A stretch of DNA of 64,000 bases, taken from Bifidobacterium imperatoris. Its GTDB lineage: Bacteria; Actinomycetota; Actinomycetes; Actinomycetales; Bifidobacteriaceae. The stretch is from NCBI RefSeq assembly GCF_002860405.1, contig NZ_NMWV01000014.1, positions 1 through 64,000 of the forward strand, in the 5' to 3' direction. The notes under the pieces were generated by a model. That model was not told the origin of the DNA, ran no database searches, and worked only from the letters and a program-made list of their open reading frames with translations. The position numbers and the translations under genes were made by a program. Shown one piece after another: positions 35,825 through 45,350 of this stretch. The first letter of the stretch is position 1; each line of letters opens with the position of its first letter.

Positions 35825-37915
35825 ATGGTCGGGATGATTAAGAAAGAAGACGTTGAGAAGGTGCGTGCTGCCGCGGACCTATATGACATCGTATCCGCGA
35901 CCGTAACGCTGAAGCCATCCGGCACTGGTACGTATGTGGGTCTATGCCCCTTCCATGACGAGAAAACCGGCAGCTTCAATGTGCGCCCTTCGCTTGGCGT
36001 ATGGCATTGCTTCGGCTGCGGTTTGGGCGGCGACGTATTTAAATACGTGGAGCAGTCCGAAAACATTGACTTCCGCGAAGCCGTGGAACTGCTCGCGGAC
36101 AAATACCACATCGAACTGCATTACGAGAACAGCGGCAATGCCGCAGGCCGTCCGGACGGCACCGGCTCCAAACGCACGCGTCTGCTGGAAGCCTGCGAGG
36201 AAGCGCAGCGATTCTTCGTCTCGCAGATACTGACCCAGGAAGCATTGCCCGCGCGCAAGCTGCTCGGAGGCCGCAATTTCTCGCAAGCCGACTGCGAACG
36301 CTTCGGCTGCGGTTATGCGCCGCAAGGCTGGGATAATCTCGTACGCCATTTGGCATCCAAAGGCTTTACGCAAAAAGAGATCCTTGACGCTGGTCTGGCA
36401 CGCCAAGGCCAGCGCGGTATCTACGACTACTTCCGCGGCCGTGTAACCTGGCCTATCCGCGATTCGACCGGCCGAACGCTCGGTTTCGGTGCCCGCAAAC
36501 TCTATGAGGATGACCAGATCGCGGCGAAATACATTAATACGCCGGATACACAGCTGTACCGTAAAACCCAAGTGCTGTACGGCATTGATTTGGCCAAATC
36601 CGCGATTGTGAAAAAGCGCCAAGTAGTGATTGTGGAAGGCTACACGGATGTGATGGCCATGCATTTGGCCGGCATCGACACCGCCATCGCTACCTGTGGT
36701 ACCGCATTCGGTGCCGAACATGCCAAAATCGTGCGTCGCCTCATCGCCGATGATTCACTGGGTGCTGTGCAATTGGTTGGTCCGCTTAAGGTTAAGGACC
36801 AACCGTTGAGCTCGCGCATCGTGTTCACATTCGATGGTGATGCGGCCGGTCAGAAAGCCGCATTGCATGCATTCGGCTTGGACTCGGCATTCCTTTCCCA
36901 AACGTTCGTGGCCGTGGCCGATGACAATCTCGACCCTTGCGATTTGAGAATCGAACGAGGCAATGAGGCAGTGCGCTCGCTCATCGCCCATGCCAAGCCG
37001 CTCTACGATTTCGTGATCGATGCCGCCATTGCACGCTTTGACTTGACGTATACGCCAGGCCAAGTGGGCGCAATGAAGGCAGTGGCACCGCTCGTGGCAC
37101 AAATTCGCGACCGTTCCCTCTGGGATGCGTATGCGCGTAAAGCCGCAGGACGCATCGGCGTGGATTTGGAAGTAATGCGCCGCGAAGTCATGACCGCGCG
37201 CCGCCAAATGCATGTGCGCGACGAAGACGCATACGCCGCCAAACGCCGCTTCCAGAACGAAGCTCTACGCGTGGAACCCGGTACCAATCCATACGCCAAC
37301 CCGGCTGCGCGCAAAGCGTTGGAACGTCAAGATGCCAAGGAGCAAGCGTACTTCAAAATTGATGATGCCGTGTTCATTGCCGAACAGCAATTCATGGCCA
37401 CGCTTATTCAAGTGCCGCGCGCCATTGACCGCACGATGTTCAGTCAGCTGACGCTCGACCATTTCATGAGCCCAGTATTCCGCACCCTATTCCAAGCGAT
37501 TGCGGCAGCGGGAGGATTGCCCTCCGATGACACTCCGCAAGGCCTATGGATGCATAACCTCACCAAGGCCGGTGGCCCCATGCTCAATCAAGTAATCAAT
37601 GAGCTGGCCGTTATGCCATTGCCATTGCCGGGAGATGATACGGGGAATGGAGCTCAACCTCCGCAACCCAACGTGCCAGGCAATGCTGCGGCCGTGCAAT
37701 TGCGCCCCGCCACCAAGGAAGAGCAGCGGTATGCCTCCGAACTGCTCACCAGATTGTTGGACATGGGCTTCATGCGTCAAATCGGTTTGGCCAAACGCCG
37801 TATGGTCCAACTGCCGGACGGTGAAGAGAAGATTGCGCTGCTCGGACAAATCACTCGCATGGAAACTGCGCGCAAGGATCTGCAAGCACAGGTATACGGC
37901 AATACCGTCGGATAA
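35825..37915 (+). CDS. dnaG: DNA primase
   Basis: A 696-residue primase that makes RNA primers at the replication fork. The CHC2 zinc finger is Cys41, His44, Cys62 and Cys65 (CPFHDEKT ... HCFGCGLGG). The Toprim core shows VIVEGYTDVMAMHLAG and FDGDAAGQKAA. A C-terminal domain of about 200 residues should bind the replicative helicase. A short insertion between the Toprim segments (DDSLGAVQLVGPLKVKDQPL) is typical of actinobacterial DnaG. ATG 35825 is chosen; no ribosome site is seen and a TAGTCT box ends 8 nt before it. An in-frame ATG lies at 35834. Confidence 0.95.
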   Translation: MVGMIKKEDVEKVRAAADLYDIVSATVTLKPSGTGTYVGLCPFHDEKTGSFNVRPSLGVWHCFGCGLGGDVFKYVEQSENIDFREAVELLADKYHIELHYENSGNAAGRPDGTGSKRTRLLEACEEAQRFFVSQILTQEALPARKLLGGRNFSQADCERFGCGYAPQGWDNLVRHLASKGFTQKEILDAGLARQGQRGIYDYFRGRVTWPIRDSTGRTLGFGARKLYEDDQIAAKYINTPDTQLYRKTQVLYGIDLAKSAIVKKRQVVIVEGYTDVMAMHLAGIDTAIATCGTAFGAEHAKIVRRLIADDSLGAVQLVGPLKVKDQPLSSRIVFTFDGDAAGQKAALHAFGLDSAFLSQTFVAVADDNLDPCDLRIERGNEAVRSLIAHAKPLYDFVIDAAIARFDLTYTPGQVGAMKAVAPLVAQIRDRSLWDAYARKAAGRIGVDLEVMRREVMTARRQMHVRDEDAYAAKRRFQNEALRVEPGTNPYANPAARKALERQDAKEQAYFKIDDAVFIAEQQFMATLIQVPRAIDRTMFSQLTLDHFMSPVFRTLFQAIAAAGGLPSDDTPQGLWMHNLTKAGGPMLNQVINELAVMPLPLPGDDTGNGAQPPQPNVPGNAAAVQLRPATKEEQRYASELLTRLLDMGFMRQIGLAKRRMVQLPDGEEKIALLGQITRMETARKDLQAQVYGNTVG

Positions 37916-37959
37916 TGAGTAATGCACATATGAACAATGGTTGTACACGTTGAAAATCA

Positions 37960-37988
37960 GTAGCGCGATTATTTCGCGCTACATCTTT
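37960..37988 (+). terminator. Terminator after dnaG
   Basis: GTAGCGCGA pairs with TCGCGCTAC (9 bp, 5-nt loop), followed by ATCTTTC. Confidence 0.7.
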
Positions 37989-38086
37989 CAGTGCTAAGCT
38001 CGAGCTCAACGTGAGTAACGTCACGGCGGTACAGAACGAAGGGGTTTTCCGAAGTATCTCGGAAATATTGAGAAGGGCGAATCACC

Positions 38087-40906
38087 GTGGAATCGCAGCA
38101 GCCGAGCAACGACAATAACCAACCATCCCAGCCGTCCGGGCAATGGCAGCAAGGTCCTGGGCAGAACACCGGCGCGAACCAGTGGCCGCAGCAAGGCCAG
38201 TACAATTCGCAAGGACAGTACAGTCAATACGGTCAGTATGGCCAGTACAACCAGTATGGTCAGCAGTCGCCTCAACCTGCGCAGCCGCAATATCAGCCAG
38301 TGCAATACGCGCAGCCGCAGCAACCGCAGCCTACACAACCGCCATACCCCGCGCAATACCAGACGAACCCGGCACAGCAGCCCAACCCGCAACAGCCACA
38401 AAGCCAATGGCCGCAGTCTCCTCAGTATCCTCAACCTCAATACCCACAAGGGCAGCCAGCATATCAACAGCCTCAGCAATATCAGCAGTATCAAGCCGCG
38501 CAGCCAGGGCAGCAGCCTTACCAATCGCAGAATCCAAGCCAACAGACTGGCTACCCCACTCAAGCGCAACCCGGCGCGCAGAGCACATCGCATAAAGCCA
38601 AGCATCCTAAACGAAACAAGCCGGCACAAACGAATCCCAAAGGCCAAAAGCGCAAGCCGAAATGGTGGATCATTCTTATCGCCATCGTTGTGGCGCTGGC
38701 CCTAGTATTCGGCATCGCATCAGTTGCCGGCTATTACATGCTGAAGGCGGACGGTGCCATCGACGGCATCATGGCCGACTCCACCATGCCCAACAAAGAG
38801 CAAGCCTACGCCGGCATGCCCAGCGACAAATACCAGTTCAAAGACCCCATTGCCGTAGATACCTATTATGAGTTCGAACTCATCATGAAGGATCCGGTCA
38901 AGATCAAAGACAGCGTCAAGTGGGGCGAGGCCCAGATGACGGGCGTTGATCTGAGCCTTGATGATTGTGTTCGCGTCTACCAGGATTCCTCATTCGGCGT
39001 GCCAGTGCCCACATCGACGATTGCCACCGAACCATTTAACGACAAAGAAGGCACGGGCACCATCACGGTGTCGGGCAACATGAATTTGCCGAAAGACATG
39101 CAGCACGGTGATTCCATCGGCAAGGAGCGCGGTTTCCTGCCTTCGGACGGTTATTACTACGTGCAGTACGTGGGCGCGAACGGCAAGAAACTCACCAAGC
39201 CCATCGTGCAATTCTTCCGCGTCAAGGAGCACACGGATATCACCCGCTTGCCGCAGGTGAACAATGTGACGCCGGTGGTGAACAAAGACGGTGGCGTCGA
39301 CATTTCCTGGGACAAGGTCGATGGCGCGAAGTCGTACAACGTATATGCGTACATTCGATTCCAGGCGCGAGGTAACGAGGGCGACGAAAACTACTCGCCG
39401 GAGCACTTCAGCCTGGAGAAGATTGGATCGTCCAGCAAGACGCAGCTGTTGTCCGCCGACTACGACAAGCCCAAGGAATACAAGGATGATACGCTCGGCA
39501 CTAGCGTGTTAAAACAAAACATGGCATTCCAGTCGCTGGCTGTGGAAAGTCAGGATTACCTGAATCGATGCGAGAAGGACACGTCTGAATATTGTGCCGA
39601 AGCGTTGCAGGAAGCAGGCGGCGGTTGGGATGCCGAGTCGGCCGGCAAACTGTACTTTGTGGTTACGGCAGTGGATAAGGATGGCCACGAAGGCCGTTGG
39701 CATGCTATTGACGCCAATAATCTGGTGCCCACCATACCCATCGGGCAGGCAACGCAGGCTCAGACTGATCAATGGTCTTACGGTCTGAAAGGTGTCTTTG
39801 GTGAAGACAACACCGTTGAGGAAGACATGCAAGCCTACGTGTACACGTTCGTGGAAATGGCGAACGGAGCCACCGTGGCTGTTCCCAGCGAATTCAGTGA
39901 TTTGACGAGTAACGGCCGCAATGGCTGGAAATTCATTTACAGTGCTCCGGGAACTAAGATTAAGAACACTGGAAATTTGTATTACGAAGGCGACCTCACT
40001 CAGACCTTCAGCCAAATCACCAAGGCTGCCACGGATGCGCTGCCTAAGGCTGGTGGCGTCTTGGATCGGTTGAATTCGGTCGGCAAAACGGACTGGACCG
40101 GTTACGACAAGAAGAAGATTGATTCCGACACCAAGGAATCGCCGTTCTTCAGCTACGCGTCCACTGATTTCGGCAAATATCTGGCGAACAATATTCTCAA
40201 TGGCCATGAAGTGATTGACATCACCAAGTATGCCAGCGACGAATATCAGACCAGCACGCAGGATGTGATGTCCGAGGTTATTTACCAGAATCCGTATATT
40301 GCCGTCGATTCGACGCGTGTGAGTTACACGGTTCGTAAGAATGGCAATAAGACCGTGATGTGGGTCAAGTATCCCGAGAATTACCAGCAGCGCCAGAAGG
40401 AAGTCGAGTCTTTGGTGAACTCCGTTAAGGGGCAGTTCCAGGGCTCCGACAGTGACAAGGCGGTTGCCATCGACCAGTACCTGGCTGGCAAGATGGAATA
40501 TGACTATGACTCGATTAGCACGCTGGGAGACAAGAATACTTCCAAGAGTACGTTTGACAACAGCAATACTGATGTGCTGGAGAAGTATCCGAACGCATGG
40601 AGTGTGTACGGCATGGTTAGCGGCAAGGGCGTGTGCATGTCTTACGCCTACGCGTATCAGGTGCTGGCCAAGGCTGCGGGATTGGATAGCCGTGTGGTGG
40701 TCGGCTCCGTATCTGGAGCGAAGATATCTCACGCGTGGAACTACGTGCATATCAATGGTGAGTGGCTGCTCATCGATTCCACATGGGATGATACCGGCAG
40801 CACGGCCTACGACAAGTATCAGCTCAAGAAGCCATCCGACGTGACCGACCATTTTGCCTTTGAGCAGGGCTGGACTTTGGCCTCCGAAGCTGGCAACTAC
40901 AAGTAG
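38087..40906 (+). CDS. Membrane-anchored surface protein with C-terminal transglutaminase-like domain
   Basis: A 939-residue protein started by GTG with AGAAGGG 7 nt upstream. Residues 1-170 are low complexity, rich in Gln, Pro, Tyr and Asn (QYGQYGQYNQYGQQ). One membrane helix follows at about 198-222 (WWIILIAIVVALALVFG). The large outer part has a fibronectin-like segment (about 390-425) and a transglutaminase/protease core with a full triad: Cys850 (GKGVCMSYAYAY), His882 (SHAWNYV) and Asp897 (LIDSTWDD). Peptidase or crosslinking activity at the cell surface is inferred from the triad; the substrate is unknown. Its Gln/Pro/Tyr-rich N-terminus should be cytoplasmic. Confidence 0.85.
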   Translation: MESQQPSNDNNQPSQPSGQWQQGPGQNTGANQWPQQGQYNSQGQYSQYGQYGQYNQYGQQSPQPAQPQYQPVQYAQPQQPQPTQPPYPAQYQTNPAQQPNPQQPQSQWPQSPQYPQPQYPQGQPAYQQPQQYQQYQAAQPGQQPYQSQNPSQQTGYPTQAQPGAQSTSHKAKHPKRNKPAQTNPKGQKRKPKWWIILIAIVVALALVFGIASVAGYYMLKADGAIDGIMADSTMPNKEQAYAGMPSDKYQFKDPIAVDTYYEFELIMKDPVKIKDSVKWGEAQMTGVDLSLDDCVRVYQDSSFGVPVPTSTIATEPFNDKEGTGTITVSGNMNLPKDMQHGDSIGKERGFLPSDGYYYVQYVGANGKKLTKPIVQFFRVKEHTDITRLPQVNNVTPVVNKDGGVDISWDKVDGAKSYNVYAYIRFQARGNEGDENYSPEHFSLEKIGSSSKTQLLSADYDKPKEYKDDTLGTSVLKQNMAFQSLAVESQDYLNRCEKDTSEYCAEALQEAGGGWDAESAGKLYFVVTAVDKDGHEGRWHAIDANNLVPTIPIGQATQAQTDQWSYGLKGVFGEDNTVEEDMQAYVYTFVEMANGATVAVPSEFSDLTSNGRNGWKFIYSAPGTKIKNTGNLYYEGDLTQTFSQITKAATDALPKAGGVLDRLNSVGKTDWTGYDKKKIDSDTKESPFFSYASTDFGKYLANNILNGHEVIDITKYASDEYQTSTQDVMSEVIYQNPYIAVDSTRVSYTVRKNGNKTVMWVKYPENYQQRQKEVESLVNSVKGQFQGSDSDKAVAIDQYLAGKMEYDYDSISTLGDKNTSKSTFDNSNTDVLEKYPNAWSVYGMVSGKGVCMSYAYAYQVLAKAAGLDSRVVVGSVSGAKISHAWNYVHINGEWLLIDSTWDDTGSTAYDKYQLKKPSDVTDHFAFEQGWTLASEAGNYK

Positions 40907-40960
40907 GCAATAGATGCGGCGTTGTAGTACTGATGTGCTGCAACGTACCGTCGCCTCGTA

Positions 40961-41000
40961 ATGCGTCTCCTCTGCCCTCTGCAGAGGAGACGCATTTTTG
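40961..41000 (+). terminator. Strong terminator after the transglutaminase-like gene
   Basis: A perfect 15-bp stem (ATGCGTCTCCTCTGC and complement) with a 5-nt loop is followed by TTTTTG. Confidence 0.92.
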
Positions 41001-41019
41001 ATTCCTGCCGATGATGATG

Positions 41020-41035
41020 TTCTCAAAATTGAGAA
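41020..41035. promoter_or_regulatory. Small dyad upstream of the subtilase gene
   Basis: TTCTCAAAATTGAGAA is a perfect 16-bp palindrome about 90 bp before the subtilase start. It could be a regulator-binding site; no regulator is adjacent. Confidence 0.4.
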
Positions 41036-41127
41036 AATGTCCAGATTTGAAACATTCCCGCAATTATCATGTGGCCGAACGTTTTGTGCGCCGATGGTGC
41101 ACAATGATCGCACATGAGAGGGAAGAC

Positions 41128-43305
41128 ATGACAACATTGCGCAATGCTGCCGCATGCGGCATAAGCATCGCGCTTGCAGCCGGCCTCTGCCTAGCAGGTC
41201 TGGCATCAAGTGCACAAGCAGAAACAGCCTCCACTGTGGTTTCGCCAGCCGCCCAAGAAGACGGCGTGCGTAACTATGTGCTGAACCTGCCGGAAAATAC
41301 GTCTGCAAATCAGCTTGCCGCAGTAGTGAACGCGGCCGAACAATTGGGTGCCAAGCCGCTTATGCAATATCCGCAACTGCACGCCGTGTTCGTTCAGGCG
41401 CAAGCCAAGGATTTCGCACAGCAGGTTGCCGCCGCTTCTCAGAAAGCCGGCGTCACATTGGATTCGGTTGGAACCACGCGTACCGCAGTTGTCACCGGCC
41501 AAGAGGATTTGTTCGGTGACGATAGCAGCAATGCTAGCTCCGGTGCGGACAATAACGATGATGTGAGCGCACAGTCGGAAGCAAAGCTGGAAAACGAGGA
41601 ATCGCAGTCCTATAAGACCGCCAAGAATTCCGCGCAATCCAAGGATGCTGATGCTTCCGATACCGACAGCACGAATGCCAATGGGCCTACGGCATCCAGC
41701 GAATCCGATCCGGATGTAACGGAAGATAAGGCATGGGGTGTTATTGCCACCGGTGCAAGCCAGGCATTGCCGGTTATCGAACATAATGTGGAGCTCGCTA
41801 AAACCGTGGTGGGCATCCTTGACTCCGGTGTGGACGACACCCACCCGGATATTGCTCCGAACTTTGATGCCGCCGATTCCGCCAACTGCAATGTGAACGG
41901 TATCCCGGATAATTCCTATGGCGCATGGCGCCCGACTTCGAACGCGCACGGCACGCATACCGCAGGCACTGTGGCCGCTGCACACAACGGCATTGGCGTG
42001 GACGGTGTGGACCCGCAAGCCACCATCGCCGCAGTAAAGACCGGTAATGATGATGGCCTCCTGTACCCAGAGTATGTGACCTGTGCAATGGTGTGGGCTG
42101 CCGACCATCATTTCGCCGCCACCAACAACAGCTACAGCGTTGACCCGTGGCTGTACTGGGTGCCGAGCGATCCCACGCAGACCGCCGGTTACGAAATCAT
42201 TCGCCGTGCGGTGGCATACGCCACCTCGCAGAACGTGGTGACCGTGGTGGCCGCCGGCAATGAAAACTCCGATCTGGACCATCCGACCACCGATTCCGAA
42301 AGCCCGTATGACGGCACCGCCATCCCGGACCGTGATGTGAGCAATGGTGTTCAGCTGCCATCCATGCTGCCCGGAACGGTAATCGTTTCCTCCAGCCGCA
42401 AGGCTTCCGTAACCAATCCGGGAGCCGGCATGTTCCCATTGACTCGCCCGGATGACCCGTATGGTTCCAACTACGGTAAGAAGACCATTACCGTGAACGC
42501 TCCTGGCGACCGTATTTATTCCACGACTCCGGTCACGCCGGTGGATTGGAATAAGGCTTCGTACGACACCTTCAGCGGCACTTCGATGGCCACGCCGCAC
42601 GCTACCGGCGTGGTGGCTCTGATTCGTGGCATTCACCCTGATTTCACCGCCGCTCAGACGGTTGAATTGCTCAAGAAGCAGGCCGGTTACGATTACGATC
42701 TCATCGCACCGCCTACCGATGGTGCTGAATTCCGCGGTGCCGGCTTGGTGAACGCCTATGCTGCCGTGACCAAGGATCAGCCGCAGCCCAAGGTGCAAAG
42801 CGTGGAATACTCCACGGACGGCGGCAATACGTGGGCTTCGTTTGCGGATGGTACGCGACTGACCGGTACGGTTGAAGTGCGAGCCACGGTGGGCGGCTCG
42901 GTGTCCGCCGTTACGCTCAGCAGCGGAGACGTCAAGGAGCAAGGCACTGCGGAAGCTGGCAAGCCGGTTACCGTGACGCTGAAGCTTGACTATTCGAAGC
43001 TGGCTAAGGATGCGGACAGTGAGCTCTCCATCGCCGCAGACGGCTTGAACTCTGCGCCTGATGCGGACGATGACATCAGCCAATCCGTGCATTTCGTGGC
43101 CGCAGCTGCCGATAAGGGTAACAGCGGCAACAAGCCGGGTACTGGCACCGGGGATGCAAATAAGGATCATGCCAATACGGCAAAGCCTTCTGCCAAGAAG
43201 CCGGGCATGCCGTTGACCGGTAGCGATATCGCCGCTATTGCTGCGGCGGTCGCCGTGCTGGTGGTTGCCGGTGGTGTGGTGCTGGCGGTTCGTCGTCGTG
43301 CATGA
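41128..43305 (+). CDS. Cell-wall-anchored subtilisin-like serine protease
   Basis: A 725-residue S8 protease. Signal peptide of about 33 residues ending SAQA. A propeptide-like region and an acidic Ser/Asp-rich linker (about 130-195) precede the catalytic domain. The triad is Asp232 (GILDSGVDDTHP), His274 (NAHGTHTAG) and Ser486 (FSGTSMATPHATG). The C-terminus has a Pro/Lys/Gly spacer, MPLTG at 694-698, a hydrophobic helix and RRR, i.e. a sorting signal with Met in place of Leu. ATG 41128 is chosen for GAGAGGGAAG upstream and the signal peptide; the frame is open further upstream. Probably degrades extracellular proteins or processes surface proteins. Confidence 0.92.
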   Translation: MTTLRNAAACGISIALAAGLCLAGLASSAQAETASTVVSPAAQEDGVRNYVLNLPENTSANQLAAVVNAAEQLGAKPLMQYPQLHAVFVQAQAKDFAQQVAAASQKAGVTLDSVGTTRTAVVTGQEDLFGDDSSNASSGADNNDDVSAQSEAKLENEESQSYKTAKNSAQSKDADASDTDSTNANGPTASSESDPDVTEDKAWGVIATGASQALPVIEHNVELAKTVVGILDSGVDDTHPDIAPNFDAADSANCNVNGIPDNSYGAWRPTSNAHGTHTAGTVAAAHNGIGVDGVDPQATIAAVKTGNDDGLLYPEYVTCAMVWAADHHFAATNNSYSVDPWLYWVPSDPTQTAGYEIIRRAVAYATSQNVVTVVAAGNENSDLDHPTTDSESPYDGTAIPDRDVSNGVQLPSMLPGTVIVSSSRKASVTNPGAGMFPLTRPDDPYGSNYGKKTITVNAPGDRIYSTTPVTPVDWNKASYDTFSGTSMATPHATGVVALIRGIHPDFTAAQTVELLKKQAGYDYDLIAPPTDGAEFRGAGLVNAYAAVTKDQPQPKVQSVEYSTDGGNTWASFADGTRLTGTVEVRATVGGSVSAVTLSSGDVKEQGTAEAGKPVTVTLKLDYSKLAKDADSELSIAADGLNSAPDADDDISQSVHFVAAAADKGNSGNKPGTGTGDANKDHANTAKPSAKKPGMPLTGSDIAAIAAAVAVLVVAGGVVLAVRRRA

Positions 43306-43372
43306 TACGGCAGATTAATGCCCTCGATGGCTGACTGATTGGTTGACTGGCCAACTGATAGTCGGTGATTTG

Positions 43373-43412
43373 AAGCGGGAATGTGCTGGATATTGGCATA
43401 TTCCCGCTTTTG
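43373..43412 (+). terminator. Terminator after the subtilase gene
   Basis: AAGCGGGAAT pairs with ATTCCCGCTT (10 bp, interior partly paired), followed by TTGC. Confidence 0.78.
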
Positions 43413-43555
43413 CTATGCGGAAGCTGATGGAATTGGATGGGTGAAGAGGTTGGCGATTGGCCCCATCCAAATTGGACTGGTTTGGTGGTGTGCTTATATG
43501 CGTGCCTAATAATGAGCGGGACGATAACGTTCACTTTCAAACGAAGGGGATACTC

Positions 43556-44431
43556 ATGGCAGGCAATCGTGCGGAACTCAACCGAAACTTGGCTCAGATG
43601 CTCAAGGGCGGCGTCATTATGGATGTCACCACGCCCGAACAGGCGAAGATTGCTCAGGATGCAGGCGCTTGCGCGGTCATGGCGCTGGAACGTATTCCGG
43701 CCGATATTCGTGCAGCTGGCGGTGTTTCCCGCATGAGCGACCCGGCCATGATCAAGGGCATTCAGGAAGCCGTTTCCATTCCGGTTATGGCCAAGGTGCG
43801 TATCGGACACATTGCCGAAGCCCGCATCCTGCAGGCCATCGATATCGATTACATCGACGAATCCGAAGTGCTCTCTCCGGCCGATGACGTGTACCACATC
43901 GATAAGAACCAGTTCGATGTGCCATTCGTGTGCGGTGCAAAGAACCTGGGCGAGGCGTTGCGTCGCATCGCCGAAGGTGCTGCCATGATTCGCACCAAGG
44001 GCGAGCCCGGCACCGGTGATGTGATTCAGGCCGTGCGCCACATGCGCACGATGAACAAGCAGATTCACGAGCTGGTCTCCCTGCGCGATGACGAAGTATA
44101 CGAGGCGGCCAAGCAGCTCGCCGTGCCTTACGATCTGGCCAAGTACGTGCACGACAACGGCCGTCTGCCTGTAGTGAACTTTGCCGCCGGCGGTGTGGCC
44201 ACTCCGGCCGATGCCGCGCTGATGATGGAACTGGGCGCGGAAGGTGTGTTCGTAGGCTCCGGCATCTTCAAGTCCGGCGACCCGGCCAAGCGTGCCGCCG
44301 CCATCGTCAAGGCCACTGCAAACTGGCAGGATGCGGACCTGCTCGCCAAACTGTCCGAAAACCTTGGTGAAGCTATGGTCGGCATCAACGAAGACGAAAT
44401 CCAAACCATCATGGCCGCTCGCGGAGAGTGA
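43556..44431 (+). CDS. pdxS: Pyridoxal 5'-phosphate synthase subunit PdxS
   Basis: Synthase subunit of 291 residues that builds PLP from ribose 5-phosphate, glyceraldehyde 3-phosphate and ammonia. Lys80 (VMAKVRIGH) forms the first Schiff base and Asp23 (GGVIMDV) assists. The family signature [15 protein letters not shown] appears as [25 protein letters not shown] precedes the ATG. It pairs with pdxT 82 bp downstream; the gap contains a dispersed repeat. Confidence 0.97.
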   Translation: MAGNRAELNRNLAQMLKGGVIMDVTTPEQAKIAQDAGACAVMALERIPADIRAAGGVSRMSDPAMIKGIQEAVSIPVMAKVRIGHIAEARILQAIDIDYIDESEVLSPADDVYHIDKNQFDVPFVCGAKNLGEALRRIAEGAAMIRTKGEPGTGDVIQAVRHMRTMNKQIHELVSLRDDEVYEAAKQLAVPYDLAKYVHDNGRLPVVNFAAGGVATPADAALMMELGAEGVFVGSGIFKSGDPAKRAAAIVKATANWQDADLLAKLSENLGEAMVGINEDEIQTIMAARGE

Positions 44432-44448
44432 CAATGGCGCTTCCCTTC

Positions 44449-44491
44449 GGCTCCCCTTCCAGGGGAGCCGTCAGCTTTGCTGGCTGAGGGG
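44449..44491. repeat. Dispersed CTCCC repeat between pdxS and pdxT
   Basis: GGCTCCCC/GGGGAGCC hairpin with a short loop, second hairpin CAGC/GCTG, then GAGGGG. It lies inside a two-gene operon, 18 bp after the pdxS stop. Confidence 0.85.
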
Positions 44492-44512
44492 TTACCGTAA
44501 AAAGAGGACGTA

Positions 44513-45151
44513 ATGGTTGTAGCTGTTGAATACATATCCAAAGAAGAATCAGATGACGCCGAACGCGCGACCCACGGCGTAACCGGCATTCTGGCCGTCC
44601 AAGGCGCATTCGCCGAGCATGCCGCCGTGCTGGATAAGCTTGGCGCCCCGTGGAAACTGCTGCGTGCCGCCGAGGATTTCGATGATTCCATCGACCGTGT
44701 GATCTTGCCGGGCGGAGAATCCACCACACAAGGCAAGCTGCTGAAGTCCACTGGCTTGTTTGAGAAAATCGATGCACACATCAAGGCTGGAAAACCAGTG
44801 TTCGGCACCTGCGCCGGCATGATTCTCTTGGCTAAAAAACTCGATAACGACCCGAATGTGTATTTTGGCGCGTTGGATGCCGTGGTGCGCCGCAATGCGT
44901 ACGGCCGCCAGCTTGGCAGTTTCGCCGCCACCGCGAATTTCGGGCAATCCGGCTCGCCGGACTATATCGCTGACTTCCCGCTGGTGTTCATTCGTGGACC
45001 CTATGTGGTGTCCGTTGGCCCTGAAGCCTCCGTGGAAACCGAAGTGGACGGTCATGCGGTTGCTTTGCGGCAAGGCAGGATTCTTGCCACCGCATTCCAT
45101 CCGGAATTGACGGACGATACACGCATCCACGAGCTGTTCCTCTCACTGTAA
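44513..45151 (+). CDS. pdxT: Pyridoxal 5'-phosphate synthase glutaminase subunit PdxT
   Basis: Glutaminase of 212 residues that supplies ammonia to PdxS. The triad is Cys100 (GTCAGM), His196 and Glu198 (FHPEL). LPGGEST at about residues 65-71 is the oxyanion region. It has about 20 extra N-terminal residues before the usual GILAVQGAF start; AAAGAGG lies upstream of ATG 44513 and supports the longer form. Second gene of the PLP synthase operon. Confidence 0.96.
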   Translation: MVVAVEYISKEESDDAERATHGVTGILAVQGAFAEHAAVLDKLGAPWKLLRAAEDFDDSIDRVILPGGESTTQGKLLKSTGLFEKIDAHIKAGKPVFGTCAGMILLAKKLDNDPNVYFGALDAVVRRNAYGRQLGSFAATANFGQSGSPDYIADFPLVFIRGPYVVSVGPEASVETEVDGHAVALRQGRILATAFHPELTDDTRIHELFLSL

Positions 45152-45157
45152 ATTGCC

Positions 45158-45282
45158 CACGGTGTGGCAATTACTCCACGGTGTGGCAAATCTTTCACGG
45201 TGTGGTTTTCGAAAATGGCGGAATAACGCCAAAACGCAGATATTCTGCGGTTCCGTAAAACCACACCGTGGAATAATTGCCA
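45158..45282. repeat. Inverted and direct repeats of CACGGTGTGG upstream of the MocR regulator
   Basis: Three direct copies of CACGGTGTGG (starting about 45158, 45177 and 45196) face one inverted copy (about 45260-45270). The arms 45164-45186 and 45260-45282 pair at 22 of 23 positions. The space between contains two smaller hairpins (GGCG/CGCC and CGCAGA/TCTGCG). The third direct copy can pair with the same inverted copy instead. Possible MocR/PdxR operator or mRNA switch. Confidence 0.75.
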
Positions 45283-45350
45283 CATGGTGGAGGGCGGTTG
45301 CCGCATGGAAGTGCACAGAACGCTAGGGTGGGGTGATTAAGGAGGCGATT

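Noticed and set aside
41206..43170. Long antisense open frame (about 650 codons) opposite the subtilase gene
   Set aside because: Typical shadow in high-GC coding DNA: no ribosome site, His/Gly/Arg/Ile-rich translation without domain features, and the sense gene has a full catalytic triad.
45158..45282. Inverted repeat read as the terminator of pdxT
   Set aside because: The arms are about 75 bp apart, there is no T run, and direct copies are present, so a regulatory role is more likely; some termination is not excluded.
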